From: Chaetoderma sp. LZ-2023a | Lineage: Eukaryota > Mollusca > Caudofoveata > Chaetodermatida > Chaetodermatidae | DNA length: 64,000 bases | Assembly (NCBI GenBank): GCA_034401795.1 | Contig: CM067372.1 | Span: 13,774,940 to 13,838,939, forward strand | Direction of reading: 5' to 3' | Shown: one piece after another, positions 54,009 through 64,000 of the stretch | Layout: every line of letters starts with the position of its first letter | Position numbering within the stretch: position 1 is the first letter of the stretch | Translations under genes and position numbers: made by a program | Notes under the pieces: generated by a model | What the model was told of the DNA's origin: nothing | Database searches by the model: none | The model's input: only the letters and a program-made list of their open reading frames with translations

Positions 54009-54625
54009 AACTAAAAAAAGACCACTCTGACTTGAATAGTACATGACATTGTATATAGTATGTGGTCATTGCATAAAGCATTAACGACATGTAAATGTCT
54101 GGATGTCATGTGAACAGTACAGCTCAGGAAATTTCAAAAATGAAATAAAATGTACCCTTGAATGTTGTCAACATGATCAGATTGGAAGACATTGCTGACT
54201 AAGACAGCAATCCAAATAGTCAACAGAACATGTCTTACTAACTAACATGTTTGTGTTTTTGTATTGGAAACATGATAAATTATTTCTGAGCAGTACTGTT
54301 CATTTGTCTGGAGAGTGTGTGGGCATTGGCCACAAAATATCACTTTTCTAATTAGTGAATTAGTCCAAAAGTTTGTTCAACATTCCATAGAGAAAAGATT
54401 TGACTTTAAAAATATATTTGACTTTCACCTTTAGCAGAGCTTTTGCGATATGTTGAGCGTCATGACGATGGCAACGCTGGCGTTGACAGCTTCCAATCTT
54501 GGTTACAGTTTATGTTTATGCTATGTGTGTCTCAGCTATCAGGCCTTTTGTATCCAAACTATATCTATCTTTATTACTACATATCTGTTAATACTATGAT
54601 GCATTTATCTTTACATTTATGATGG
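54009..54625 (+). other. 3' UTR of the zinc-finger gene and downstream
   Basis: AATAAA at 54144-54149, about 135 bp after the stop, is the likely polyadenylation signal. No other gene seen to 54625. Confidence 0.6.
54144..54149 (+). terminator. Polyadenylation signal AATAAA
   Basis: First AATAAA after the stop at 54008, followed by a GT-rich stretch (TGAATGTTGTC). Confidence 0.6.
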
Positions 54626-54629
54626 CGGG

Positions 54630-55285
54630 ACTTGGTGCATGGTGTTGGTTGTTGGACTTGGTACATGGTGTCGGTGGTTGGACTTAGTACATGGTGTCGG
54701 TGGTTGGACTTGGTACATGGTGTCAGTGGTTGGACTTGGTGTCGGTGGCGGGACTTGGTACATGGTGTTGGTGGTTGGACTTAGTACATGGTGTCGGTGG
54801 TTGGACTTAGTACATGGTGTCTGTGGTAGGACTTAGTACATGGTGTCAGTGGTTGGACATAGTACATGGTGTCGGTGGTTGGACTTAGTACATGGTGTCA
54901 GTGGTTGGACTTAGTACATGGTGTCGGTGGCTGGACTTGGTACATGGTGTTGGTTGTTGGACTTAGTACATGGTGTTGGTGGTTGGACTTAGTATATGGT
55001 GTCAGTGGTTGGACTTAGTACATGGTGTCGGTGGATGGACTTGGTACATGGTGTTGGTTGTTGGACTTAGTACATGGTGTTGGTGGTTGGACTTAGTACA
55101 TGGTGTCAGTGGTTGGACTTAGTACATGGTGTCGGTGGATGGACTTAGTACATGGTGTCGGTGGCTGGACTTAGTACATGGTGTCGGTGGTTGGACTTAG
55201 TACATGGTGTCGGTTGTTGGACTTAGTACATGGTGTCGGTTGTTGAACTTAGTACATGGTGTCAGTTGTTGGACTTGGTACATGG
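54630..55285. repeat. Minisatellite, 26-bp unit, ~25 copies
   Basis: Unit ACTTAGTACATGGTGTCGGT plus GGTTGG, with GGTACATGG and CAGTGG variants. A few units are shortened (near 54735). Confidence 0.97.
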
Positions 55286-55297
55286 TGTCACTATAGG

Positions 55298-55510
55298 TTA
55301 ACCCTTTCACCGATATATTCCATGTATTTCAACCTCGGGGAAAAACAAACAGGAAAGTGTTGAATATTTTGAAACTAATATAACTGGAAGACATTGCAGC
55401 CTTAGGCTGCAATGGCTTCCAGTGATATTAATTTTAAAATATTCAACAAAATATTCTATTATACATCATAGAGAATTTACTTTTTCAAAGATTTGTCATT
55501 GAAAGGGTTA
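55298..55510. mobile_element. MITE, TTAACCCTTTCACC family 2
   Basis: Ends TTAACCCTTTCACCGA and TCATTGAAAGGGTTA, with a palindromic centre built on CATTGCAGCC / GGCTGCAATG. Lies directly after the 26-bp minisatellite. Confidence 0.8.
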
Positions 55511-56084
55511 TTGTCTGCATTTAGTTCTACTACTGCTAAACTCGCAGGCGTTTTATAACCAAACTTTATGCATGTATATAGTATATACCATTATTCCGGC
55601 ATTTATGTGAAGGCTAGAATTCATTCATCTCATTCTGGCCTGCATTTATGGTAAGGTGTTTACCTCTGCTCTAGCTAAATTAACCAGCCTATTATCACCA
55701 AACTATATATGTTAATGCATCTATGGCAAGGGCTCAAGGCTACGGTTCATTCATATCATTCTCTACGGTAATTTTGGTGTAGAGACTTTGACATTTCAGG
55801 GTAAGTTTTATTAAAGTTCATATGGTAACTTACTTCCAATACATTGAGGTACGCTTCCTCATTATTACTCGTCCACTTTCCATACTCTGAATGCCACGCT
55901 CACTGCTTCCATCCGTAACCATAGATGCAGAATACCAATGTTCCGAGAATTACTGAATGATCATGGAAACATCCGAGTCCCAAATATAAAACCATATTGT
56001 TTATTCGTAGTGCGATGTAAATCAATGTTTAACAAGTTTTGCAATTAGGAAGGACAGACAGATGAATAACGTGATAAGGTATGT
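55511..56084. other. No gene or repeat recognised
   Basis: AT-rich unique-looking sequence. Confidence 0.4.
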
Positions 56085-57700
56085 GCAATGAATGAGAGTA
56101 ATCTAAGGAAATGCCTGAATAGACCACATGCTTCAGTGAATGAGAGTAATCTAAAGAAATGCCTGAATAGACCACGTACTTCAGTGAATGAGAGTAATCT
56201 AAGGAAATGCCTGAATAGACCACGTACTTCAGTGAATTAGAGTAATCTAAGAAAATGCCTGAATAGACCAAGTACTTCAGTGAATGAGAGTAATATAAGG
56301 AAATGCCTGAATAGACCACATACTTCAGTGAATGAGAGTAATCTAAGAAAATGCCTGAATAGACCACGTACTTCAGTGAATGAGAGTAATCTAAGGAAAT
56401 GCCTGAATAGACCACATTTCAGTGAATGAGAGTAATCTAAGGAAATGCCTGAATAGACCACGTATTTCAGTGAATGAGAGTAATCTAAGGAAATGCCTGA
56501 ATAGACCACGTATTTCAGTGAATGAGAGTAATCTAAGGAAATGCCTGAATCGACCACGTACTTCAGTGAATGAAAGTAATCTAAGGAAATGCCTGAATAG
56601 ACCATGTACTTCAGTGAATGAGAGTAATCTAAGGAAATGCCTGAATAGACCACATTTCAGTGAATGAGAGTAATCTAAGGAAATGCCTGAATAGACCACG
56701 TACTTCAGTGAATGAGAGTAATCTAAGGAAATGCCTGAATAGACCACGTATTTCAGTGAATGAGAGTAATCTAAGGAAATGCCTGAATCGACCACGTACT
56801 TCAGTGAATGAGAGTAATCTAAGGAAATGCCTGAATAGACCACGTACTTCAGTGAATGAGAGTAATCTAAGAAGATGCCTGAATAGACCACGTACTTCAG
56901 TGAATGAGAGTAATCTAAGGAAATGCCTGAATAAGGAAATGCCTGAATAGACCACATATTTCAGTGAATGAGAGTAATCTAAGGAAATGCCTGAATCGAC
57001 TACGTACTTCAGTGAATGAGAGTAATCTAAGGAAATGCCTGAATAGACCACGTACTTCAGTGAATGAGAGTAATCTAAGTTTGCCCTGTAGGTGGGGCTT
57101 AGAATACACCTTCCGTATCCTCTGTGTGTTGTAAGAGGCGACTAAAGGAGGTAAGGGTGAGGTACCCCTGACAGAAACCTCGAGTGCTGAAGACGGAGGT
57201 TCCAGGCTGCACGGCGCACTCTAATAAACCATGGATCCACGCACTTCACGCTTATGATCATGTCGATAGTCACTTACAGGACTGGCGGTATGATCAGCGA
57301 ACGAAAAGAAGAAGAAGAAGAAGTAATCTAAGGAAATGCCTGAATCGACCACGTACTTCAGTGAATGAGAGTAATCTAAGGTAATGCCTGAATAGACCAC
57401 GTACTTCAGTGAATGAGAGTAATCTAAGAAAATGCCTGAATAGACCACGTACTTCAGTGAAGGAGAGTAATCTAAGGAAATGCCTGAATCGACTACGTAC
57501 TTCAGTGAATGAGAGTAATCTAAGGAAATACCTGAATAGACCATATACTTCAGTGAATGAGAGTAATCTAAGGAAATGCCTGAATCGATCATGTACTTCA
57601 GTGAATGAGAGTAATCTAAGAAAATGCCTGAATAGACCACGTACTTCAGTGAATGAGAGTAATCTAAGGAAATGCCTGAATAGACCACATACTCAGGTGA
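56085..57700. repeat. Minisatellite, 48-bp unit, ~28 copies, interrupted by a SINE
   Basis: Unit TGAATGAGAGTAATCTAAGG, AAATGCCTGAATAGACCACG, TACTTCAG. 48 bp keeps frames open on both strands, producing long false ORFs. One short direct insertion (AAGGAAATGCCTGAAT doubled) near 56930. Confidence 0.97.
57080..57323 (+). mobile_element. SINE-like insertion with (GAA)n tail
   Basis: A 244-bp segment unrelated to the array, starting TTTGCCCTGTAGGTGGGG, with GTAAGAGGCGACTAAAGGAG inside and an AGAAGAAGAAGAAGAAG tail. AGTAATCTAAG of the array is duplicated at 57069-57079 and 57322-57332, an 11-bp target duplication. No ORF. The tRNA-like head is not clear to me. Confidence 0.75.
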
Positions 57701-57754
57701 ATAAAGGACTGAAATGGAAGCAAATCATAACAAGCAGCCGAAAAGGAAGTGTCT

Positions 57755-58110
57755 CACACACACCTGCAGTAAAAGGGTTACTTAATGATTGTCTATTCCG
57801 CAGGAAAAATGTTACTTAGTATTGACCATTCAGCAGTAAAAGGGTTACTAGTGATTGACTATTCATCAGTAAAAAGGTTACTTAGTGATTAACCGTTCAC
57901 CATTGGACAATCAACAGTAAAGGAGTTACATAGTAATTGACCATTCAGCAGTAAAAGGGTTATTTAGTGATTCAACAATCAGCGATAAAAGGGTTACTTA
58001 GTGATTAACCATCCACCAGTAAAAGTTTTACTTAGTGATTGAACAATGAGCAGTAAAAGGGTTACTTTACTTAGAGTTATTGACCATTCAGCAGTAAATG
58101 TGTTACTCAG
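57755..58110. repeat. Degenerate tandem array, AGTAAAAGGGTTACTTAGTG units
   Basis: About eight imperfect units of 36-46 bp with ATTGACCATTCAGC spacers. Confidence 0.85.
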
Positions 58111-58948
58111 TGAATGACCATTCTAACTTTCCAAATTCATCACAGACACTGGCAATATACATGGAGTTGGAACGTGGTGTAATAAAACTTACTCCGTAGC
58201 ATTCTGCAGGATAAGGATTTAAAAAAAATCTTAATTTTAACTGTTGAATGATCAACCATTGATTAGAAATCATTTACAGCTGAATGATCAATTTTTTATT
58301 AACCCATTTGATGCTAAATAGTAAAATCTGATGACCTTTTGAATGATAAATTGCATATTAACACTTCTGTTAAATGATCAGTGGATGAATTCACTCTCTT
58401 GATCAATGACATATAACATCATAATCGACTACGCCACATGTAGGCTGATGTCATAATGAATTCCGTTTTAAAGGTTTAATAGTCTGTCAAGTTGTATTAA
58501 TTGTATGTCTTTACTATTTAATAAACATTCAGTTGAATATTTTGAAAATAGTTTAACTGGGACTGTTTATGGCAGCAATATGGCAGAAACAGTACCCAAT
58601 CAGATTAGTTTCAAAATATGCAACAGCTTACCTGTAGTTTTCTTGAAATTGAGATTCAGGGAACTTGAGATCGATCCCAACACGGGCAATGTGTGGGCGG
58701 AGCTTAGCTAGAGATGGATGGGGGCATGGCTAAAACTGGGTTCAATTGTCAATTATCGCTTTGACTGCCGAATAATTAATGTTAGCTAACTGTTAATTCT
58801 GAACGTGCAATTGCATATCAACCCTTTTACTGTTGATTAATTCTTGTACGGCTTTCACTAGTTGTATTTTCGGGTTTTGGATAATTTCTAGGATTATTTA
58901 CCACATGCTGGTAAGTTTTATAGTCTGAGACTTTTCTTGTATACCAGC
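58111..58948. other. No gene seen
   Basis: AT-rich. ATTGAATGATCA-like phrases recur. A 68-codon ORF at 58505 has no recognisable content. Confidence 0.4.
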
Positions 58949-59184
58949 TTAACCCTTTAACTCTCGAATTTGTTTAAAAAATTTTAATTTTCTCATAGAA
59001 AAAGTCCATTTGCAGACCAAGAGAAAACTATTTTTGAAAATTTACCACTGGAATGACTGGCTCGGTTATCGAGCCAGTTATTCCAGTGGTAAATTTCCAA
59101 AAATAATCTCTTTGTCTGCAAATGTACATTTCTGAAGACCACTGCAGAAGCCATTTTTTGCTGATATGAGGGATAAAGGGTTGA
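58949..59184. mobile_element. Palindromic MITE, TTAACCCTTT family 1
   Basis: Ends TTAACCCTTTAACTC and GATAAAGGGTTGA. Centre ACTGGCTCGGTTATCGAGCCAGT. Arms GTCCATTTGCAGACCAAGAG and complement. Sister of 40690-40930. Confidence 0.85.
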
Positions 59185-60640
59185 TAGAGTTTTAATTTAC
59201 ATTTACTTCTCCTTGATTATTTGTGTGATCATTTGAATCACATAGTGTTGGTCTTCATGTTTGTGCGGCCTACAGTAGACAGTATCCATCTCTAGTAGCA
59301 AGTACTGGGAAGGGAGGCTATGTGTAGGCGAGGTTTACAGCAGCTGTGTTTGATTATCATCCATCTCATCATCTCTTTTGGCACCAGAAAGACCCGGAAA
59401 CACCCACTATTTGATCTATCTTAAAGGAAGGGAAAACGGAAATAACAAATCATGTTTATTGGTAATTTTATACAATATTAAATAAACTACCATCGTTAAA
59501 AGATGGAAATGAATCAGGATTATTTAAGAAAAAGCATTTACTGAATTTAGGCGCTCTTAACTTGGAGCGAATTAGTGATGTCACTGGTGTTTTGTACTCC
59601 GCGGTGTGTCAACTGGGTGTGCAGGTGCACCTCATAGGCCTAACTGAATGTAATGAATATAGTTTTGTAAGCGGTATGAATAGTATTCTCTATAGGCTCC
59701 GACGTAGAACGATGAACTCGCTACTGCTAATTCACTATTGATCCTTTTGAAAATGTTATATTTTGAAAGTCACTGTTTCTGGTAGAAGTAAGAAATTCCA
59801 GTCAAAATGATTTCAAAATCCACTGCTGTTGTTATTACACCACAAAAACATCTATACCGTTCAATCACTACTTGCTAAATCAACTACTCTGCATTTAGCT
59901 AGCAGAATAAGATTTTTATGCTTGCTTACATACCCCCATATACCCCCATATGCCTATTCCATTTCAATATACCTTCAACCAGGCTACTGGTAGGGTACAC
60001 CACCAGCATATGCCCTGATAGAGACTGGCACCAGTCTGTACTCACTCCTTGGTGACACCTGTCACTAAGCATGTCCGCGCATGCGCAATGGAGCCCAAAT
60101 AGGAAACAGATTCACTTTTCAAATATTCTGCAAGCAGTACAGTCTGCCAATAGTTTACGTTTTTATACTTTGCGCTGAGTTCAGCTTATGTATTTGAGTT
60201 CTTCTGTTCAGGATTATGCCTTCCATGAAGTCCATCCTCCCTAAGTTATGTTTATTGAGTATTTCGTGATTTTTATTGCAATTTTATACTCTATGAATGC
60301 GTTACCGGTTTTCGTGATAGTAAACCATTTTCGTGGTAGTCAACCAATGCCTAAGTCATCATCATCATCATTTATTATCCCTCAATTACTCATCCATTTT
60401 ATTCACTTATATCTACATGTTTTAGTGCACTTTGAATTATATCCATAAGTAAATTTTGAAATCCAATAGTCTTTTCAAAAGGGATATTTGAATTAGTTTT
60501 TCCCGCCTTTTCTAAGCATGCATTTGTTTCCTTTAACTGAGACTTAAAATTTTAGAGAAGTTCCTTTAAGTTTCTTGAAGCTGCATGCTTCATTCTCTAT
60601 TTTATTTGCATTTTTAGGCGTCTGTTAAATCAATTGAGAC
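59185..60640. other. No gene recognised
   Basis: No coding similarity on either strand that I can support. A duplicated CATACCCCCATA phrase near 59931 and a CAT/CATT run near 60360. Confidence 0.4.
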
Positions 60641-61200
60641 GGTGAAGTGCACATCAGCTAAGTGCGATTGGGTCTACTCCATGGAGTTTGGGGCCATTTT
60701 TGCCTCAAATATACTCCATTAGCGATGTGCGGGTTATGCAAGGGATGGTCGCCGACTGTTTCCAAAGCATTTATATAAAGCATTTTATAGCCAAGTCTAC
60801 GTTGTCCTCCGATCGCTTCCGCTAATTCAGATGCTGTAATGGCTCTTTTTGCACATTTTGAGTCTTTTTGCGTCTTTATTGACCGTATTGACATTAGATG
60901 AGAGGATTTCGACAGCCATTCGCGCGTCAAGAGAAGAATCATCCGAGTCGGATGAGAACCGAAATGGTGGAAGCCAACTTCCCTCACGTCCAGGCAAGAG
61001 ATTCTGTCCCCGAAACCGAAATCTAAGAACTCAAAGAAAAAGCTCATTAAGGTGGTTTCGAGTACGTCACCGGGCAAAACCCACCTAAGCCCTTGAGGAG
61101 GGGCATTACCCTCAAGCAGTGGAGTCGGCGATGGAAGTCCCTGATTCAGGTGCCTATGCCAAAGTCCAATTTTCAGTAATTCCGGTAGCCAGAAATGTCA
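60641..61200 (+). pseudogene. Possible N-terminal gag-like region of a second YR-type element
   Basis: Plus-strand pieces SDAVMALFAHFESFCVFIDR (about 60827), DERISTAIRASREESSESDE (about 60898) and a lysine-rich SPKPKSKNSKKKLIKVV (about 61004) lie in different frames with stops. The acidic-then-basic layout resembles the DIRS gag but no clear homology is visible. Confidence 0.35.
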
Positions 61201-61829
61201 AGAGATCGCCTGTTCCTATCTTGTTCAAACAGGAAGTTCGGTAGCTTCCGGCTTGTCACGCACTTCCGGTAGGTGCTTGGTAGGTTCGGGTCTTCAAGAC
61301 CCAGGTCTACTTCCGGTTTCCGTTTCCGGTCCTCCTTCCGTTTCCGGTATGACTTCCGGTTTTGCCGGATATCCGGGTCCTCAGGATCCTGTTTATTTTT
61401 CAAGTTCAGGTAGGCTTTTATCCACTTCTGTTTCCGCTTCCGGTGTTAGTACTTCAGGTTCTAGTGGCTCTTCCGGTCCTGCCGGATATCTGGGTCTTGA
61501 AGACCCTATTAATTTCCTGATTTCCGGTAGGTGCACTTCCACTTCCATTTCCGGTCCTGGTGTTATCTCTTCTGCTTCTGGTTTGAGGGGTGCTCTTCTG
61601 GGTCTTCAAGATCGGGCTAAGCATTCGGTTTCTGCTTCCGCTTTTGCTGAGACTTCCGGTTTGGTCAATTATCAGGGTCTGCAGGATCCGGTTACGGCCT
61701 TATCCCAGCGCCATCTTCCGCTTCTGGTTTCCAGTTCTCCTTCCGGGGTTAGGTTTTGCACATCCGGTCAAGAGTTTCCTGGGCTTACACGTTCCTCTTC
61801 TAGTCGGTCTGAATGTAAATTAAGAAAAT
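61201..61829 (+). pseudogene. Ser/Gly-rich repetitive gag-like segment
   Basis: The open frame 61253-61954 has ~60-residue repeats: GLQDPG, AGYPGPQDPVYFSSSGR, AGYLGLEDPINFLISGR, NYQGLQDPVTALS. The DNA is marked by dozens of CTTCCGGT copies. Coding quality drops after about 61815, where the inverted segment begins. Confidence 0.5.
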
Positions 61830-63235
61830 TAGCAGACTTGAGCTATGACCTACACACAGACTCCCATTTAAAAAGATCAGAAGAAGCCTTGACTTTCGTA
61901 GAATCCTTTAAATTAGAGGAAAGAACTTCCCAAGCAGGGACATTGACCAATTGAGGGGAGGCAACTCGCAGATAATCATCCTTTGGAATCTGAACAGGAG
62001 CATCAAATTTGGGAGTGAGAGAAAATTCCTTAGAATGAACATCGTTCACAAAGAAGTCCAACATGTCAACTACAAAATTATCAACCGGGAGAACCTGAGG
62101 AGACAAAGAGGAGGAGTCAGAGGATGAAAGAGCAGACCGAAAAGAAGGCAGGTCTATAGAGAATTCATCCTTAAGAGGAAGAGAAAGACTAGAAGCAATC
62201 CACCGATGAGCCAGGGACCAGTCTTCCGAAGATGCCCTGACCAGACAAAACCTCTTCAGATCCCTGGCCCTGACTGATCTGGGAATTAAGAGTACAGAAG
62301 AGCGAGTAGGAGAGGAAGAAGATTGATGAGATAAATCAAAAGAGGTAATAGAGTCTAGAGATCTAGAAGAGGGAGGAGAGCCAGACCGCCGAGACACTTG
62401 AGGGGTTGACGCAGGCAAAGAATATGAAACTGAAGAAAAGTGGTCAGACAGAATGGGATCAACGTCACCCTGCTGACCAGAAGACAAGAGAAATGGAACC
62501 AGACCACTAGCTGAAAATCTAGAGAGAATGTAAAAGCGAGCCGACATGAATGGACGATTGAGGGAAGGGTCTCTAACAACAGAAAATAAGGAAAAATCCA
62601 GACCCGGGTCAACGATTTGAAACTCTAATTCAGGGGAAAGCACAACAGAAACTATAGGGTCAAGATGATCAAAGGATGAAGAGGCAGACGAGGAGGAAGG
62701 ATGAAGGGAAGAATTAGGATGAACAGAAGAAGAAGAGGAAGAGAGAGTAGGATCCGAAGAGCCTGGAAAGGAATTGATAGCAGAAGGAAGGCGGGAAAAC
62801 CCCGGAGGAGGAGGGATAGACAAGGACTGAAAAAGAGAGGAGGAATTAGAAACATGACTGGAGGAAAAATCTCTAGCCGAAAGAGAAGAGAAAGAAGATG
62901 AAGAAGGAAAAAAACTCTCCCTGAACTTGGGAGGAAGAACAAGAGGATGCCTAAAATCAGAAGATGAACCTGAAACTACATCACGAAAAGAGGAAGAAAA
63001 GGAACCTGAAGAAGTATCAACATTAACTGACTGAGAAAGAGACTATAGACTGAAGATTACTATATCTACTTGAATCCTGATCCGGAAGATTGCGAAAATA
63101 ATGCGAGTCTGAACTATCCCTAGGATGAGAAGGAGCATAACCGGTGCTAACTAAATTTCTATCGACAGAAACATGACTCTTATTAACCAAATGCGAATCC
63201 GAAAAAAGGGAGGCTGTTCTAAAGTCACAGGAGAG
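61830..63235 (-). pseudogene. Ser-rich gag-like segment, inverted relative to both flanks
   Basis: Minus-strand ORFs 63023-63382 and 61843-62823, with a broken stretch between. The latter (326 codons) is serine-rich and ends DDYLRVASPQLVNVPAWEVL and SSDLFKWESVC, a pattern like capsid/gag C-regions of YR or LTR elements. Both neighbours read on the plus strand, so this looks like an internal inversion. Confidence 0.5.
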
Positions 63236-64000
63236 AGGTGAGCAGGTTCCTGCTGAGGTTTTTCGCACTTTGCCCGATATTTCAAGAGGTTCTCTTAATT
63301 CTGTCTGTAGATCATTAGGTTTTATTACTTCGAAGAGAAGGTCTAGGAAGCTTTCAGAAGTTAATGTTTCTAGTAATCTCAAGAGTAATCTGATCTCGGC
63401 TCCTCCTTTCGGCCAGGATATTTTTGGTCAGTCTTCCACTAGCCTCATTCGGTCAGAATCTGAGCATCTTAGATCTTCCAGTGATCTTCAGGCTCAGATC
63501 TCTCTTTCGAGACCCTCAGTGAAGAGATACTTCCTCTGTTAAGAGCCCCAATTCCTCTCCCAGGAGGAAGAGTCTTAGACCAGATGAGTTTGGTGCGTAT
63601 CCCTCCAGGATATTTACAAACTCAAACAGATCTTCCTATTCTCAAGACCGCTCCACGGATGGGGATCATTTTGAGTCAATCTCCTCCCACCATTCTAGAT
63701 CCCAGGTTCGGCAGTTCCCATGTCTTAGGGCGAGAGGGGGCCAAGCTTATTATCGTAGACCCAGTTCACGGTCCAGAGGTCGTTCTTCTTACAGAGGCTT
63801 CCAGGGGAAGAGAGTTTGAAGGTGTGGCCTCCACCCGGGTAGGCCCAGCTCTCTTTCTTTCTCCAGTCTCTTCCCTTCCTCTTCTTTTGCCTTCGGATTC
63901 ATCGGTCCAGTGCCTTCTGCCCAACTTGCCAGTGGGAGAGTGCCTGTCTCTGTTCTGGGAGACTTGGCATACCGTCGTTCAGGAATCCTGGCTTGTAAAT
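63236..64000 (+). pseudogene. Gag C-terminus and RT start of a YR-type element, cut by window edge
   Basis: EVFRTLPDISRGSLNSVCRS and SKRRSRKLSEV from 63253. In another frame an Arg/Ser-rich tail ARGGQAYYRRPSSRSRGRSS and GFQGKRV-stop at about 63818, as in gag RNA-binding tails. Beyond it LPVGECLSLFWETWHTVVQE (from about 63927) resembles the GGRLMRFVEAWQGVTSD start of the DIRS RT at 24745. Confidence 0.5.

Noticed and set aside
46290-57700. Regular tandem arrays considered as CRISPR
   Set aside because: Units are contiguous with no unique spacers, and the sequence is animal nuclear DNA.
56029-57819. ORFs of 80-188 codons on both strands
   Set aside because: Frames kept open by the 48-bp minisatellite; no start context or non-repetitive coding sequence.
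60658-61077. 139-codon minus-strand ORF
   Set aside because: No recognisable domain; opposite to gag-like plus-strand pieces. Left as unassigned.

Overview
This is animal (eukaryotic) nuclear DNA. There are no operons. A probable two-exon C2H2 zinc-finger gene has consensus splice signals and a 10.4-kb intron, and almost everything else is transposable elements and tandem repeats. The mix of CR1/L2/Jockey-type LINEs, DIRS-type tyrosine-recombinase retrotransposons, an endonuclease-bearing Penelope-like element (PLE), Tc1 (DD34E), hAT elements, palindromic MITEs and very long minisatellites points to an aquatic invertebrate. The repeat that opens TTTTAGCYCACC and closes GGTGAGCG...GGGCCTCTTGTT looks to me like a family seen in mollusc genomes, so a mollusc or other lophotrochozoan is my best but weak guess.

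Layout. 1-2690: decayed LINE A. 2941-12719: a CR1-type LINE split twice, by an apparently intact Tc1 element (3769-5425) and by about 4.6 kb of other repeats (6793-11393). 13.3-18.0 kb: LINE 3' ends, a GTTGGCCCAACG repeat cluster, and LINE B interrupted at its RT active site by a nested foldback whose inner part is a ~1.03-kb near-perfect palindrome. 18.1-20.2 kb: a minus-strand LINE carrying a hAT element with a perfect 8-bp target duplication. 21.1-38.2 kb: an old DIRS copy (A) that received two younger DIRS copies (21385-28486 and 29396-34915) and then a non-autonomous hAT (35807-37785). 39-41 kb: repeats. 41018-42002 and 52435-54008: zinc-finger gene exons. Its intron holds further repeats, four simple or minisatellite arrays, and a PLE-containing insert (48353-52129) with an antisense zinc-finger ORF, a candidate hammerhead ribozyme, a helically phased CCGGCTAC array and a TATA box. 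54.6-58.1 kb: minisatellites, one with a SINE-like insertion. 60.6-64.0 kb: a serine-rich gag-like region of what may be a second YR-type element, with its middle inverted, running off the right edge.

How it fits together. The order of insertion can be read directly in several places because each older coding frame resumes on the far side of the younger insert. Most element genes are broken. The exceptions are the Tc1 transposase (341 codons, DD34E complete) and the 731-codon RT/RNase H ORF of DIRS copy 1. The zinc-finger gene is the only locus I would call a host gene.
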